NCBI RefSeq assembly: GCF_030316885.1
Contig: NZ_JASZYQ010000002.1
Coordinates: 70,001-134,000 of the forward strand
Direction of reading: 5' to 3'
DNA: 64,000 nt
DNA from: Variovorax jilinensis
GTDB lineage: Bacteria > Pseudomonadota > Gammaproteobacteria > Burkholderiales > Burkholderiaceae_C
Below are positions 46,745 through 57,781 of this stretch, piece after piece. The notes beneath the pieces were generated by a model, which had not been told where the DNA came from, made no database searches, and saw only the letters and a list, made by a program, of their open reading frames with translations. Position 1 is the first letter of the stretch. Every line of letters starts with the position of its first letter. The translations under genes were made by a program, and so were the position numbers.

Positions 46745-47793
46745 TGCTGACGATCCACAACGACCAGCACGCCCTCCACCACGGCAAGGTCGAGATGTTC
46801 CGAGGCGAGCTGGTGCCGTGCTTCGAGGTGCCCGCGCGGGTCGACCACGTGCTGCACGAGTTGCAGCGGCGCCGGCTCGGACGCATCGAGACGACGCCCG
46901 ATGCCTTCGATGACGCGACGCTTGCGCACGTGCATGCGCCGCGCTACCTCGACTTCCTCGCGAGCGCCTGGGACGAATGGGTGGCGCTGGACCCCGCCAA
47001 CACCACGCGCGATGCCCTGCCTTCGTACTGGCCGATCCGCACCTTCCGCGCCGACGTGCTGCCCGCGAGCTTCCCGGCCCGCATGGGCCTGTTCTCGTAC
47101 GACGCGGGCACGCCGCTCACGGCGGGCACCTGGACCGCCGCGCGCGCCGGCGCCGGCTGCGCGTTGACGGCGGCGGCGCGCGTGCTCGGTGGCGAGCGCG
47201 CCGCCTTCGCGCTCACGCGGCCGCCCGGCCATCATGCGGGGGCCGATTTCTTCGGCGGCTACTGCTTCCTCAACAATGCGGCGATCGCGGCGCAGGCCCT
47301 GCGCGACGCGGGCATCGAACGCGTGGCGGTGCTCGACATCGACTACCACCACGGCAACGGCACGCAGGCCATCTTCTACGACCGGGCCGACGTGCATTTC
47401 ACGAGCGTGCACGGCGACCCGCACACCGAATATCCCTACTACCTGGGCTATGCCGACGAACGCGGCGAGGGTGCCGGCTTCGGCTTCAACCACAACCTGC
47501 CGCTGCCGAAGGGCACCGGCTTCGCGGCCTGGCGCGAGGCGCTGCATCTCGCGCTGCGCGGCATTGCCGGATTCAGGCCGGGTGCGCTCGTGGTCTCGCT
47601 CGGGCTCGATACCTTCGCCGGCGATCCGGTGGCGGGCTTTGCCCTTGCGACAGACGACTACCTGCGCATCGGCGAGGACCTCGCAAGCGCCGGCCTGCCG
47701 ACCGTGTTCGTGTTCGAGGGCGGCTACGCGGTGGCCGAGGTCGGCGTCAATGCGGTGAACGTGCTCGACGGCTTCATGCAGCACGCGGGCTGA
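46744..47793 (+). CDS. Histone-deacetylase-family amidohydrolase (acetylpolyamine amidohydrolase-like)
   Basis: Zinc deacylase of 349 residues. RPPGHHAGADFFGGYCFLNN (near 160-179) has the paired catalytic His, and LDIDYHHGNGTQAIF (near 198-212) gives the zinc Asp and His; the third ligand Asp is in LGLDTFAGDP. Typical substrates are acetylpolyamines or acetyl-lysine. Its ATG shares a base with the stop of the double-length uvrA, so translation is coupled, an unusual pairing. The stop lies 109 bases before the Bug receptor; that gap holds no clear element. Confidence 0.9.
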
Positions 47794-47902
47794 GCGCGCA
47801 CACCGGCTGACACCCGCGCGACCCCGACCGGGGACATACCCGCTTGCTGCGCGGATGTCCCTGCGGCCCAATTCGGCCATTCGAATCCGTCCGGAGTGCC
47901 CC

Positions 47903-48871
47903 ATGTTTCGTCGTTCCATCCTGTGCGCCGCGCTGCTCGGCGCCGCCGCCGCTGCCACCACCGTCCACGCGCAGCAGCAAGCTTTTCCGAGCCGACCGAT
48001 CAAGCTGATCATCGCGTTCCCGGCGGGCGGCCCTACCGACATCACCATGCGGCAGCTGGCCGACAACGCCTCGAAGATCCTGGGCCAGCCCGTGGTGGTC
48101 GACAACAAGCCGGGCGCCGGCGGCACGCTGCCCGCGCAGGCGCTGCAGACCGCGCCGGCCGACGGCTACACCATCGCGCAGATCCCGCTGGGCGTGTTCC
48201 GCCTGCCCTACACGACCAAGATCAACTGGGACCCGGTCAAGGACATCAGCTACGTGATCAACCTCACGGGCTATGCCTTCGGCATTGCGGTGCCGGCCGA
48301 CAGCCCGTTCAAGACCTGGAGCGATTTCGTCGCCTACGCCAAGGCCAACCCAGGCAAGCTCAGCTACGGCTCGACCGGGACGCTCACGAGCCCGCACCTG
48401 ACGACCGAGCTGATCGCGCAGCAGCTCGGCATCCAGCTGCAGCACGTGCCGTACAAGGGCAGCGCAGACCTCTCCACCGCGGTGCTCGGCGGCCACCTGA
48501 TGGCCATCGCCGACTCCACCGGTTTCGCGCCGCTGGTCGAATCGGGCAAGCTGCGCGTGCTCAACACCTGGGGCGAGAAGCGGCTGGCCAAGTTCCCCGA
48601 CGCGCCGACACTGAAGGAGGTCGGCGTCGACATCGTGCAGAACTCGCCCTTCGGCCTGGGCGCGCCCAAGGGCACGCCGCCCGAGGTCGTGAAGAAGCTG
48701 CACGATGCCTTCAAGCAGGCGATGGAGGAGCCGAGCTATGTCGCGGCGCTGGGGCGCTACGACATGCTGCCGATCTACATGAGCTCGGCCGACTACACGA
48801 AGTTCGCGCAGGCTACCTTCATGCGCGAGAAGGCGCTGATCGAGAAGCTGGGACTCGCCAAGCCGCAGTGA
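47903..48871 (+). CDS. Bug-family tripartite tricarboxylate transporter substrate-binding protein
   Basis: Periplasmic binding protein of 322 residues. A signal peptide ends near residue 25 (VHA-QQQ). The mature start FPSRPIKLIIAFPAGGPTD is the hallmark of the Bug (TctC) family, as are VVVDNKPGAGG, LSYGSTG (near 145) and HVPYKGSADL. It should bind a carboxylate or amino acid in the periplasm. No tctA/tctB genes are adjacent, so it is an orphan receptor, as is common in Bordetella- and Variovorax-type genomes. Ligand unknown. GGAG precedes the start. Confidence 0.92.
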   Translation: MFRRSILCAALLGAAAAATTVHAQQQAFPSRPIKLIIAFPAGGPTDITMRQLADNASKILGQPVVVDNKPGAGGTLPAQALQTAPADGYTIAQIPLGVFRLPYTTKINWDPVKDISYVINLTGYAFGIAVPADSPFKTWSDFVAYAKANPGKLSYGSTGTLTSPHLTTELIAQQLGIQLQHVPYKGSADLSTAVLGGHLMAIADSTGFAPLVESGKLRVLNTWGEKRLAKFPDAPTLKEVGVDIVQNSPFGLGAPKGTPPEVVKKLHDAFKQAMEEPSYVAALGRYDMLPIYMSSADYTKFAQATFMREKALIEKLGLAKPQ

Positions 48872-48912
48872 GCCTGGCGGAAGCCTCTGTCGCCAGGGGC
48901 TTCGCTGGACGC

Positions 48913-48939
48913 ATCAAATGAGAATCGTTATCATTTGAT
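48913..48939. promoter_or_regulatory. Fur box
   Basis: A near-perfect palindrome centred on TGAGAATCGTTATCA (48919-48933), which fits the 7-1-7 Fur consensus TGATAATNATTATCA with two changes. The longer ATCAAATGA...TCATTTGAT arms extend the symmetry. It lies 60-86 bases before the GTG of the gene at 48999 and heads the SOD/ZIP gene run, so iron-dependent repression by Fur is likely. Confidence 0.85.
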
Positions 48940-48998
48940 CGTCCCGAGTACGTAAGACATCCGTTCACGCAAAGGGCTCTCCAAAGGAGCTTTCTGCC

Positions 48999-49493
48999 GT
49001 GAACCGTTCCACCGCCGACTTCGGCATCGCGATTCCCTCTGCACCGCCGCCCGCCGTGGCCTCCCTCGGGCAATGGCAGCGCAGCACGCGCGAGGCGATC
49101 GCTTCGCGCAACGACGGCCGTCTCGCGGCGGCGTTGGCTCAAAGCCGGGCGGCACTCGGCATCGCGCTCGAGCTCATCGAGCAGCCGGGCGTCGATCGCA
49201 TCGACGACCGCATCGCGGCACTGGTGGTGTCCCGCCTGAACCTCGCCGACGTGCAGGTCGACTGCGGTGAGCTCGACGCGGCCGTCGCGCAGCTGTGCGA
49301 AGCCCATGCGAGCCTGATGCGGCTGGTGCTGTGCGGCGACTCGGCGCGCCAGCAGGCGGCGCTGCGCCACAGCCGCCACACCCATGCCGCATTGCTCGAG
49401 CACCTGACGCGGCACGGCGCCGACCCGCTCATCGCCCGCACCCTGCGCATCGGCGTGCTCACGCTGAGCCCGGGCCAATGGGCCCTGCACTGA
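48999..49493 (+). CDS. Unknown protein, first gene of the Fur-box operon
   Basis: A 164-residue, largely helical protein with no signal peptide, membrane segment or metal motif recognised. It opens with a Pro-rich stretch, and residues 25-150 look like an alpha-helical bundle of TPR-like character ([30 protein letters not shown]). In Pseudomonas aeruginosa a gene of unknown function (orfX) lies directly before sodA in a Fur-regulated locus (recollection), so this may be its counterpart. GTG start, AAAGGAG ribosome site 8 bases upstream. Confidence 0.7.
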   Translation: MNRSTADFGIAIPSAPPPAVASLGQWQRSTREAIASRNDGRLAAALAQSRAALGIALELIEQPGVDRIDDRIAALVVSRLNLADVQVDCGELDAAVAQLCEAHASLMRLVLCGDSARQQAALRHSRHTHAALLEHLTRHGADPLIARTLRIGVLTLSPGQWALH

Positions 49494-49525
49494 TCACCCC
49501 CCATCCGAAGAGGAAACGTTTCTCC

Positions 49526-50161
<636 letters not shown>

Positions 50162-50184
50162 GGCCCCAACGAAGGACGGTCGCG

Positions 50185-51084
50185 ATGCTGCAAGCCTGGA
50201 GAGCCCTGACGTTGACGCCGGCCATGCGTGGCCGCCGCTGGATCGCGTTCGCGCTGGCAGCGCTCGGCCTGCTGGTGCTTGCACTGCACGTCGTCGATCA
50301 GATGGCCGCCAACCCCCGGATCGGCGATGCCGTCCTGGGCGGACTGGTGGCAGCGCTCGCCACCGCGCTCGGCACGCTGCCGGTGCTGTTCTCGCAGCGG
50401 CTGTCCGAACGCACGCAGGACACGCTTTTCGGCTTCGGCGCCGGCGTCATGCTCGCGGCCAGCGCCTTCTCGCTGATCATTCCCGGCCTGGCTGCGCTGC
50501 GCGCGAGCGGAGCCGGCGCCTGGCATGCGGGCGGCGTCATGGCGGCGGCGATCCTGCTCGGTGCGGCCGCGCTGCTGGCCATGGAGCGACTGGTGCCGCA
50601 CGAGCATTTCATCAAGGGCGTCGAGGGGCACCAGGCGAAGAAGCTGCGCCGCACCTGGCTGTTCGTGTTCGCGATCGCGCTGCACAACCTGCCCGAAGGG
50701 CTTGCGATCGGCGTCGGCTATGCGGGCACCGACCCGCTGCGCGCAAGTGCGCTGACCGCCGGCATCGCGATCCAGGACGTGCCCGAGGGGCTGGTGGTGG
50801 CGGTGGCGTTGCTCGCGGCCGGCTACAAGCGGAGCTTTGCGGTGGCGCTCGGCATGGCCTCCGGCCTGGTCGAGCCGATCGGTGCCGGGCTCGGCGCCGC
50901 TGTCATCGGCTGGTCGGCCACGCTGCTGCCCTGGGGCCTCGGCTTCGCAGGCGGCGCGATGCTGTTCGTCATCAGCCACGAGATCATTCCCGAATCGCAC
51001 CGCAAGGGCCACGAGGCCTTCGCGACCGGCGGGCTCATGCTCGGCTTCGTGATCATGATGCTGCTCGACACGGCCTTGGGCTGA
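50185..51084 (+). CDS. ZIP-family metal transporter
   Basis: A 299-residue inner-membrane carrier of divalent metal (Zn, Mn or Fe) with about eight helices. The metal-site helices ALHNLPEGLAIGVG (near 171) and AIQDVPEGLVVAVAL (near 194), each with the H/D-x-x-PEG motif, and ISHEIIPESHRKGHE are present. The loop before them (EHFIKGVEGHQAKK) is His-containing. Position after Mn-SOD behind a Fur box suggests import of manganese or iron at low iron, but ZIP members differ in metal choice. The neighbouring DUF2325 gene begins 6 bases downstream. Confidence 0.88.
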   Translation: MLQAWRALTLTPAMRGRRWIAFALAALGLLVLALHVVDQMAANPRIGDAVLGGLVAALATALGTLPVLFSQRLSERTQDTLFGFGAGVMLAASAFSLIIPGLAALRASGAGAWHAGGVMAAAILLGAAALLAMERLVPHEHFIKGVEGHQAKKLRRTWLFVFAIALHNLPEGLAIGVGYAGTDPLRASALTAGIAIQDVPEGLVVAVALLAAGYKRSFAVALGMASGLVEPIGAGLGAAVIGWSATLLPWGLGFAGGAMLFVISHEIIPESHRKGHEAFATGGLMLGFVIMMLLDTALG

Positions 51085-51090
51085 CAGGAC

Positions 51091-51498
51091 GTGAGCGCGC
51101 CCCGACATCGCTGCGACGACGGCGACATCCGTCGCGAGCATCGCGCCCTGATGGCCCAATACGCCAGCGTGCAGGAGCGCTGCAGCCTGCAGCTGCGACA
51201 GCAGGCCGCCGAGATCGAGCGCCTGCGCACCCAGATGCTGCGCCTGCGCGCCGAGGTGATCGTCCGCACCACCATGCTGGCCTGGTCATGCGAGGAATGG
51301 GGCGGCGAAGTCTCCGACTTCGAGGCGCTCGAAGCCGACCTGCGCGACGCCGACCTCGTGATCTGCCAGACCGGTTGCATCAGCCACGGCGCCTACTGGC
51401 TGGTCGAGGACCACTGCCGACGCACCGGCAAGCGCTGCGTGCAGATCGGCCAGGCCGACGAGCCGCGCGTCTTCCAGTGGCTGTTGCAGGTGCCTTAG
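51091..51498 (+). CDS. DUF2325 protein with coiled-coil N-terminus
   Basis: A 135-residue protein, GTG start. Residues about 12-65 are a coiled coil (heptad-rich QLRQQAAEIERLRTQMLRLR). The C-terminal DUF2325 part has ADLVICQTGCISHGAYW (near 86-102) and a later Cys in RTGKRCVQIG; such Cys could serve redox or metal sensing. Domain function is unknown. Six bases after the ZIP gene, so it is probably the last gene of the Fur operon. Confidence 0.82.
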   Translation: MSAPRHRCDDGDIRREHRALMAQYASVQERCSLQLRQQAAEIERLRTQMLRLRAEVIVRTTMLAWSCEEWGGEVSDFEALEADLRDADLVICQTGCISHGAYWLVEDHCRRTGKRCVQIGQADEPRVFQWLLQVP

Positions 51499-51535
51499 CC
51501 GGCTGGCGTCGGCACGGCTGCGCGCTTGCTGTCCA

Positions 51536-51763
51536 ATGGCGGCCATGGACACCCAGCAAGACGCGCAACGCCGCATCACCGAACTCGAGATCAAGGCCAG
51601 CTTTACCGAAGACCTGCTCGACGAGCTCAATCTGACGATCTACCGCCAGCAGGAGCAGATCGACGCCCTGGTGCAGCAGGTGGCGCAGTTGCGCCGGCAG
51701 GCGCCGGAGGGCGGGCAGGGCGCAGCGCGAAATCCGCGCGACGAGTTGCCTCCGCACTACTGA
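51536..51763 (+). CDS. slyX: SlyX-family protein
   Basis: A 75-residue (72 if begun at the second ATG, 51545) coiled-coil protein. The SlyX pattern RITELEIKASFTEDLLDELN, then LTIYRQQEQIDALVQQVAQL, and a C-terminal DELPPHY, typical of SlyX, are all present. Function is unknown even in E. coli, where it lies beside slyD. No ribosome site is obvious. Its 104-base downstream gap has no clear terminator; a CAAACGTTTG palindrome is at 51797-51806. Confidence 0.88.
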   Translation: MAAMDTQQDAQRRITELEIKASFTEDLLDELNLTIYRQQEQIDALVQQVAQLRRQAPEGGQGAARNPRDELPPHY

Positions 51764-51867
51764 TCGATCGGATGTCAGGCCTTTGTTCGCATTCGTCAAA
51801 CGTTTGTGGCACGGATTTGGTACAAATGGATACACAATTCGCGAAGATCACGTAGCCGGGGGTATTC

Positions 51868-52746
51868 ATGGTCGATCGAAAGCATGGGGTGTCGGTATGG
51901 GTCGGCGGCGCCGTGGCCGCTGCGGCCTTGTCGCTTGTCGGCGCTGGTGACGCTGCGGCCCAGGCGCCTGCCGCGGCCCACGCGCATGCGCCGGCCGGGC
52001 TCCCGGTCGCCCAGCCCGACGCTGCCGCGCTGGTGGTGCATCCCTGGGTGGTGCCGCCGCCGAACTGGTCGCCCGAGGCCTATTTCACCAATCTCAAGGA
52101 CGGCTCGACCACCGAGACGCCGTTCGTGGCGCGCTTCGGACTTTCGATGCGCGGCATCGTGCCGGCCGGCCAGACCGCGGGTACGGCGGGCCATCACCAC
52201 CTGCTGATCAACCAGCCACTGCCGCTCGACTTCACGAAGCCGCTACCCTTCACCGAGCACTACATCCACTTCGGCAAGGGCCAGATGGAGACCGTGGTCG
52301 ACCTGCCCCCCGGCACCTACACGATGCGGCTGGTGCTGGCCGACCAGGGCCACATCCCGTACTTCGTCTACAGCAAGCCGATGCGCTTCACGGTCAGCAA
52401 GCAGAACAAGGGCGTCACGCCCGCCAGCCTGCTCGGCGAGCCGCGCATCGAACTGCTGAGCCCGGCAGACCGCAGCAGCGTGCAGCTGCCGCTGCGCCTG
52501 CAGTTCCATGCCAGTGGTCTCAACGTCTCGAACTCGGCGCCCAAGGTGGCCGACACCGGCCACTTCCGGCTGGTGCTCGAGCGGCCGGGACAGAAGGCGG
52601 AAGCGATCGAGCTCGACGGCGGCCAGACCGAGCTGTGGCTCAGCCCGCCCAAGGGCAGCTACACCGCCCGGCTCGAACTCGTGAGCAACACGACCGCCGA
52701 CAAGGTGGTGGCACGCGCGAAGCCGGTGTCGTTCACAGTGCCCTGA
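51868..52746 (+). CDS. Exported protein with two DUF4399-like domains
   Basis: A 292-residue exported protein. A signal peptide ends near residue 32 (AAA-QAP). The first DUF4399 copy (about 88-175) has [14 protein letters not shown] and [18 protein letters not shown]. The second (about 205-290) repeats the pattern: [13 protein letters not shown] and [17 protein letters not shown], each followed by a KPxxFTV strand. Only the first keeps the HHH triplet that could bind metal. Function is unknown; DUF4399 proteins are often found with a metal-handling context. No operon partner is evident. Confidence 0.82.
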   Translation: MVDRKHGVSVWVGGAVAAAALSLVGAGDAAAQAPAAAHAHAPAGLPVAQPDAAALVVHPWVVPPPNWSPEAYFTNLKDGSTTETPFVARFGLSMRGIVPAGQTAGTAGHHHLLINQPLPLDFTKPLPFTEHYIHFGKGQMETVVDLPPGTYTMRLVLADQGHIPYFVYSKPMRFTVSKQNKGVTPASLLGEPRIELLSPADRSSVQLPLRLQFHASGLNVSNSAPKVADTGHFRLVLERPGQKAEAIELDGGQTELWLSPPKGSYTARLELVSNTTADKVVARAKPVSFTVP

Positions 52747-52770
52747 GCGCCGCGAGCGCCCTGAAGCTGG

Positions 52771-53583
52771 TCAGGAGGCGCGCGCCGCGAGCACCGCGGC
52801 AGCCGCCTCGGCGAATCCGGCCCCGCGTGCGGCCAGCGTGACGTAGCGCGGCAACTGCGGAAGTGCCGCCTCGAAGCGGCGGATGTTCTCCACGCCGATG
52901 CTGTGATCGAAGTGCGCGAACATCAGGGCGTCGTTGGTGGAGTCGCCGACATAGGCCCAGCGATCCGATTCCTCGTCGAGCGTGCGGCCCCAGAGCTCGC
53001 GCACGATCCAGCGCGCGCCTTCTAGCTTGTCGTGTGCGCCGTACCAGCCGTTGACATGGATGCTGCTGACCGTCGCGTGCATGCCTTCGCTCTTCATCAA
53101 CGCGACCACGGCGGCGATCTGTGCATCGTCGAGCGTGGTGAATTCGCTGTGGTCGATCGCGATGTCGCATTCGCGGCCTGCCGAATCGGTGGCGCGGCGC
53201 GCGCCGGGGATCTCGGCCTCGATGCGTGCCAGTACCGCCTGCATGCGCGCGAAGTTGTGCGCGCGCGTTCCGGCGTCCTGCTGATACCGCTTGCAGAGGC
53301 CGCCGGCGCCGTCGGGCAGGAGCGCCACCGCGCCGTTCTCGGCCACGATCGCGTCGACCGGCCAGGCGGTCGCGAAGGGCACGCTCCAGCCGACCGGCCG
53401 GCCCGTGATCGCCACCCGATGCAGCCCGGCGGTCTCGAGTGCGCCGAGCGCGGCCAGCGCATCGGGCGTGATCGCACCTTCGGTGGTCAGCGTGTCGTCG
53501 ATGTCGGTGAAGACGCCGACCAGTGCGCGCCGCTCGGCCAGCGGCCATTGCGCGATCGGCAGCATGCTCGAGCGGCGGGCCAT
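52771..53583 (-). CDS. HAD-IIB phosphatase (mannosyl-3-phosphoglycerate phosphatase-like)
   Basis: A 270-residue Cof-type HAD phosphatase. Motif I FTDIDDTLTTEGAIT (near residue 25), motif II AITGRPVGWS, cap region with IDHSEFTTLD, and motif IV VGDSTNDALMFAHFDHSIGV are intact. Members act on sugar phosphates such as mannosyl-3-phosphoglycerate or sucrose-6-phosphate; the exact substrate cannot be read. The ATG at 53583 shares one base with the prfC stop (TGATG), so translation is probably coupled. A second start at codon 7 is possible. Confidence 0.82.
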   Translation of the reverse strand: MARRSSMLPIAQWPLAERRALVGVFTDIDDTLTTEGAITPDALAALGALETAGLHRVAITGRPVGWSVPFATAWPVDAIVAENGAVALLPDGAGGLCKRYQQDAGTRAHNFARMQAVLARIEAEIPGARRATDSAGRECDIAIDHSEFTTLDDAQIAAVVALMKSEGMHATVSSIHVNGWYGAHDKLEGARWIVRELWGRTLDEESDRWAYVGDSTNDALMFAHFDHSIGVENIRRFEAALPQLPRYVTLAARGAGFAEAAAAVLAARAS

Positions 53584-55211
53584 CAGCCGGCCGTCTGCAG
53601 CGCCAGGCCCGCGTGCTCGCGCAGCGGGTGGAAGTGGATCTTCGGAAAGCGTTCCTGCGCCAGGCGCACGTCGTAGGGCGAGGTGCACAGGTAGGCCAGC
53701 GTGTTGGCGGCATCGAGCGCCATGCGCGCCGGATAGGCGTCGACGAAGGCGCGCAGCTCGGCCGGCGTGTCGGCCGTGATCCAGCGCGCGCCCGTGTACT
53801 GGCAGCCCTCGAGCCGCACGTCGGCGTCGTATTCGGTCTTCAGGCGGTGCTGCACCACTTCGAACTGCAGCTGGCCGACCGCGCCGAGCAGCATGGGGCC
53901 GCCGATCTCGGGCCGGAAGACCTGGATCGCGCCTTCCTCGCCGAGCTGGGCCAGCCCCTGCTGCAGCTGCTTGGTGCGCAGCGGATTCTTGAGGATCACG
54001 GTCATGAAGAGCTCGGGCGCGAAGAAGGGCAGGCCCGTGAACTGCAGCGAGGCGCCGTCGGTGATGGTGTCGCCGAGCTGCACGCCGCCGTGGGTCGTGA
54101 AGCCCACGATGTCGCCGGCATAGGCTTCCTCGACCGCCTCGCGGCGCTGGCTCATGAAGGTCACGACGCTGGTCGGGCGCAGTTCCTTGGCGGTGCGCTG
54201 CACGCGCAGCTTCATGCCCGGCGTGTAGCGGCCCGAGGCCATGCGCACGAACGCGATGCGGTCGCGGTGATTGGCGTCCATGTTGGCCTGGACCTTGAAG
54301 ACCACGCCTGCGAAGTCCTTGTCCTCGGGCTGGATCTCCTTGACCACCGGCTGCCGGTTGACCAGCGTGGTGCTGGTTCGCGACTGCGGCTGCGGCGCCA
54401 GGTCGACCAGCGCATCGAGCACTTCCATGACGCCGAAGTTGTTGACGCCGGAGCCGAAGAACACCGGCGTCTGCTGCCCGGCCAGGAAGGCCTCGCGGTC
54501 CCAGCTCGGCGAGGCGCCGGTGGCCAGCTCCATGCTTTCCATCGCCAGGTCGAACTCGCGGCCGAAGCGCTTGTGCAGGGCCTCGCGGTCCGTCAGCGGG
54601 ATGGTCTCGAAATCCTGCGGCAGCTTTTCCTGACCCGACTCGAACACCGTCATGGCTTGCGTGCGCAGGTTGATGATGCCGCCGAAGCTCTTGCCCTGGC
54701 CCACCGGCCAGGTCATCGGCACGCAGGGCATGCCGAGCTCGCGCTCGATCTCGTCGAGCAGTTCGAGCGGCTCGCGAACCTCGCGGTCCATCTTGTTGAC
54801 GAAGGTGATGATCGGCGTGTCGCGCTGGCGGCAGACCTCGATCAGGCGGCGCGTCTGGGCTTCGACGCCGTTGGCGGCATCGATCACCATCAGCGCCGAG
54901 TCGACCGCGGTCAGCACGCGGTAGGTGTCTTCCGAGAAGTCCTTGTGGCCGGGCGTGTCGAGCAGGTTGATGACATGGTCGCGGTAGACCATCTGCATGA
55001 CCGACGACGCCACCGAGATGCCGCGCTGCTTCTCGATCTCCATCCAGTCGGAGGTTGCGTGGCGCGAGGCCTTGCGCGCCTTCACCGAGCCCGCGATCTG
55101 GATCGCGCCCGAGAACAGCAGCAGCTTCTCGGTCAGCGTGGTCTTGCCGGCGTCGGGGTGCGAAATGATCGCGAAGGTGCGGCGGCGTTTGGTTTCGGAG
55201 GCGAAGGTCAT
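53583..55211 (-). CDS. prfC: Peptide chain release factor 3
   Basis: GTPase that recycles RF1/RF2 from the ribosome after peptide release; 542 residues (E. coli 529). G1 SHPDAGKTTLTEKLL (near residue 17), the switch region QRGISVASSVM, G3 DTPGHKDFSEDTYR (near 88), G4 NKMDREVREP (near 141) and the later domains II and III are visible. It stands alone upstream on the minus strand, divergent from ahcY across 283 bases holding the SAH riboswitch. Confidence 0.97.
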   Translation of the reverse strand: MTFASETKRRRTFAIISHPDAGKTTLTEKLLLFSGAIQIAGSVKARKASRHATSDWMEIEKQRGISVASSVMQMVYRDHVINLLDTPGHKDFSEDTYRVLTAVDSALMVIDAANGVEAQTRRLIEVCRQRDTPIITFVNKMDREVREPLELLDEIERELGMPCVPMTWPVGQGKSFGGIINLRTQAMTVFESGQEKLPQDFETIPLTDREALHKRFGREFDLAMESMELATGASPSWDREAFLAGQQTPVFFGSGVNNFGVMEVLDALVDLAPQPQSRTSTTLVNRQPVVKEIQPEDKDFAGVVFKVQANMDANHRDRIAFVRMASGRYTPGMKLRVQRTAKELRPTSVVTFMSQRREAVEEAYAGDIVGFTTHGGVQLGDTITDGASLQFTGLPFFAPELFMTVILKNPLRTKQLQQGLAQLGEEGAIQVFRPEIGGPMLLGAVGQLQFEVVQHRLKTEYDADVRLEGCQYTGARWITADTPAELRAFVDAYPARMALDAANTLAYLCTSPYDVRLAQERFPKIHFHPLREHAGLALQTAG

Positions 55212-55336
55212 GGTGAACGCGGTGCGCGCTCACGGGCGCGGGCTGCAGAAGGCAAAGCCCGCAATTTTACCGGGGAGGCCGGCAGCGTGCAGGCCGCCGG
55301 CGCCGGCCGTGCTGGCGGCCCGGCCCGGCGAAGCGC

Positions 55337-55342
55337 TAAAAT
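55337..55342 (+). promoter_or_regulatory. Candidate -10 box for the ahcY transcript
   Basis: TAAAAT; the implied start near 55349 matches the first base of the riboswitch helix at 55351. The -35 is poor (GGCGGC or CTGGCG). Confidence 0.5.
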
Positions 55343-55350
55343 GCACCGTT

Positions 55351-55410
55351 CCGAGGAGCGTTGCAGCGCCGCCAGGCGTGAGGCTCGGACCATCATCGCA
55401 ACCACGCTCA
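55351..55410 (+). ncRNA. SAH (S-adenosylhomocysteine) riboswitch
   Basis: CCGAGGAGCGTTGCAGC followed by AGGCTCGG and AACCACGCTC matches the consensus of the SAH aptamer. CCGAG (55351-55355) pairs with CTCGG (55384-55388), and GAGCG (55356-55360) with CGCTC (55405-55409), giving the pseudoknot-like second pairing. It lies directly upstream of ahcY. High SAH should raise expression, removing the inhibitor of methyltransferases. The ribosome site TTGGAG is at 55484-55489. Confidence 0.92.
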
Positions 55411-55494
55411 TCCGCTCGCTCGCGGTGAGTCCGTCCCCGAACTGAGCGGCATCTTTCAAACTCGCACCACCTGCGAAATTGCTTTGGAGCCGAC

Positions 55495-56934
<1,440 letters not shown>

Positions 56935-56944
56935 GTTCGCCGCT

Positions 56945-57781
56945 TTGCGCGCCGATCAGTTGCTCGTCGAACGCGGCATGGCCGCTTCGCGCTCCCAGGC
57001 TGTCAGGCTGATCGCGGGCGGCCTGCGCTGGCGTGATGGCAGCGCCGACTGGCGCGCCGTGGCCAAGCCGCGTGAGGAGATTCCCGACCACGCCGAGCTC
57101 GAGTTGCTCGACGCCGCCGAGGCGCGCTACGTCTCGCGCGGCGGCCTCAAGCTCGAGGGCGCGCTGGCCGCGACCGGCGTCGACCCGCGCGGCCGGCGCT
57201 GCCTCGACGTCGGCCAGTCGACCGGTGGCTTCACCGACTGTCTGCTGCAGCGGGGTGCGGTGCAGGTGGTCGGCGTCGATGTCGGTCACGGCCAGCTGCA
57301 TGCGCGCGTGCGCGACGACGAACGCGTGATCGCGGTCGAGGGCGTCAATGCACGCACGCTGACCGCCGAGGCCTGGGCGCAGCCGGCAGACGACGGCGAC
57401 GCAGGCGACGACGACGACGCCGAAGCGGCCGACCCCGGCTTCGGCCTGATCGTCGGCGACCTCTCCTTCATCTCGCTCACGCTGGTGCTGCCGGCGCTGG
57501 TGCCGCTGCTGGCGCCCGATGGCGAGTTGCTGATGCTCGTCAAGCCGCAGTTCGAGCTGCAGCCGGGACAGGTCGGCAAGGGCGGCATCGTGCGCGATCC
57601 GGCGCTCCATGCGGTGGTGGAGCAGCGCCTGCGCGATGCCTGCGAAGCCCTGGATCTCAGGGTGCTGCGCTGGCTCGACAGCCCGATCGAGGGCGGCGAC
57701 GGCAACCACGAGTTCTTCATCCACGCCGTTCACCAGGACGGCCCCACAGGAGCCGGCCGTGCGCCTTCCTCTGAGCTTTGA
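56945..57781 (+). CDS. TlyA-family S4/FtsJ rRNA 2'-O-methyltransferase
   Basis: A 278-residue methyltransferase. N-terminal S4 domain (MRADQLLVERGMAASRSQAV, residues 1-60) and FtsJ-type Rossmann domain (YVSRGGLKLEGAL near 60, LDVGQSTGGFTDCLLQRGA near 90, DLSFISL near 175, LVKPQFE with catalytic Lys near 199). Known TlyA proteins modify 16S/23S rRNA and use SAM, so the link to SAH removal by AhcY is logical. TTG start at 56945, set by homology. A DDGDAGDDDDAEAADP acidic insert (near 152-167) is unusual. metF starts inside its 3' end. Confidence 0.85.
   Translation: MRADQLLVERGMAASRSQAVRLIAGGLRWRDGSADWRAVAKPREEIPDHAELELLDAAEARYVSRGGLKLEGALAATGVDPRGRRCLDVGQSTGGFTDCLLQRGAVQVVGVDVGHGQLHARVRDDERVIAVEGVNARTLTAEAWAQPADDGDAGDDDDAEAADPGFGLIVGDLSFISLTLVLPALVPLLAPDGELLMLVKPQFELQPGQVGKGGIVRDPALHAVVEQRLRDACEALDLRVLRWLDSPIEGGDGNHEFFIHAVHQDGPTGAGRAPSSEL

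Noticed and set aside
52771..55233. An 820-codon fusion of the HAD phosphatase with upstream sequence
   Set aside because: The upstream part is a shifted frame of prfC; the phosphatase starts at 53583.
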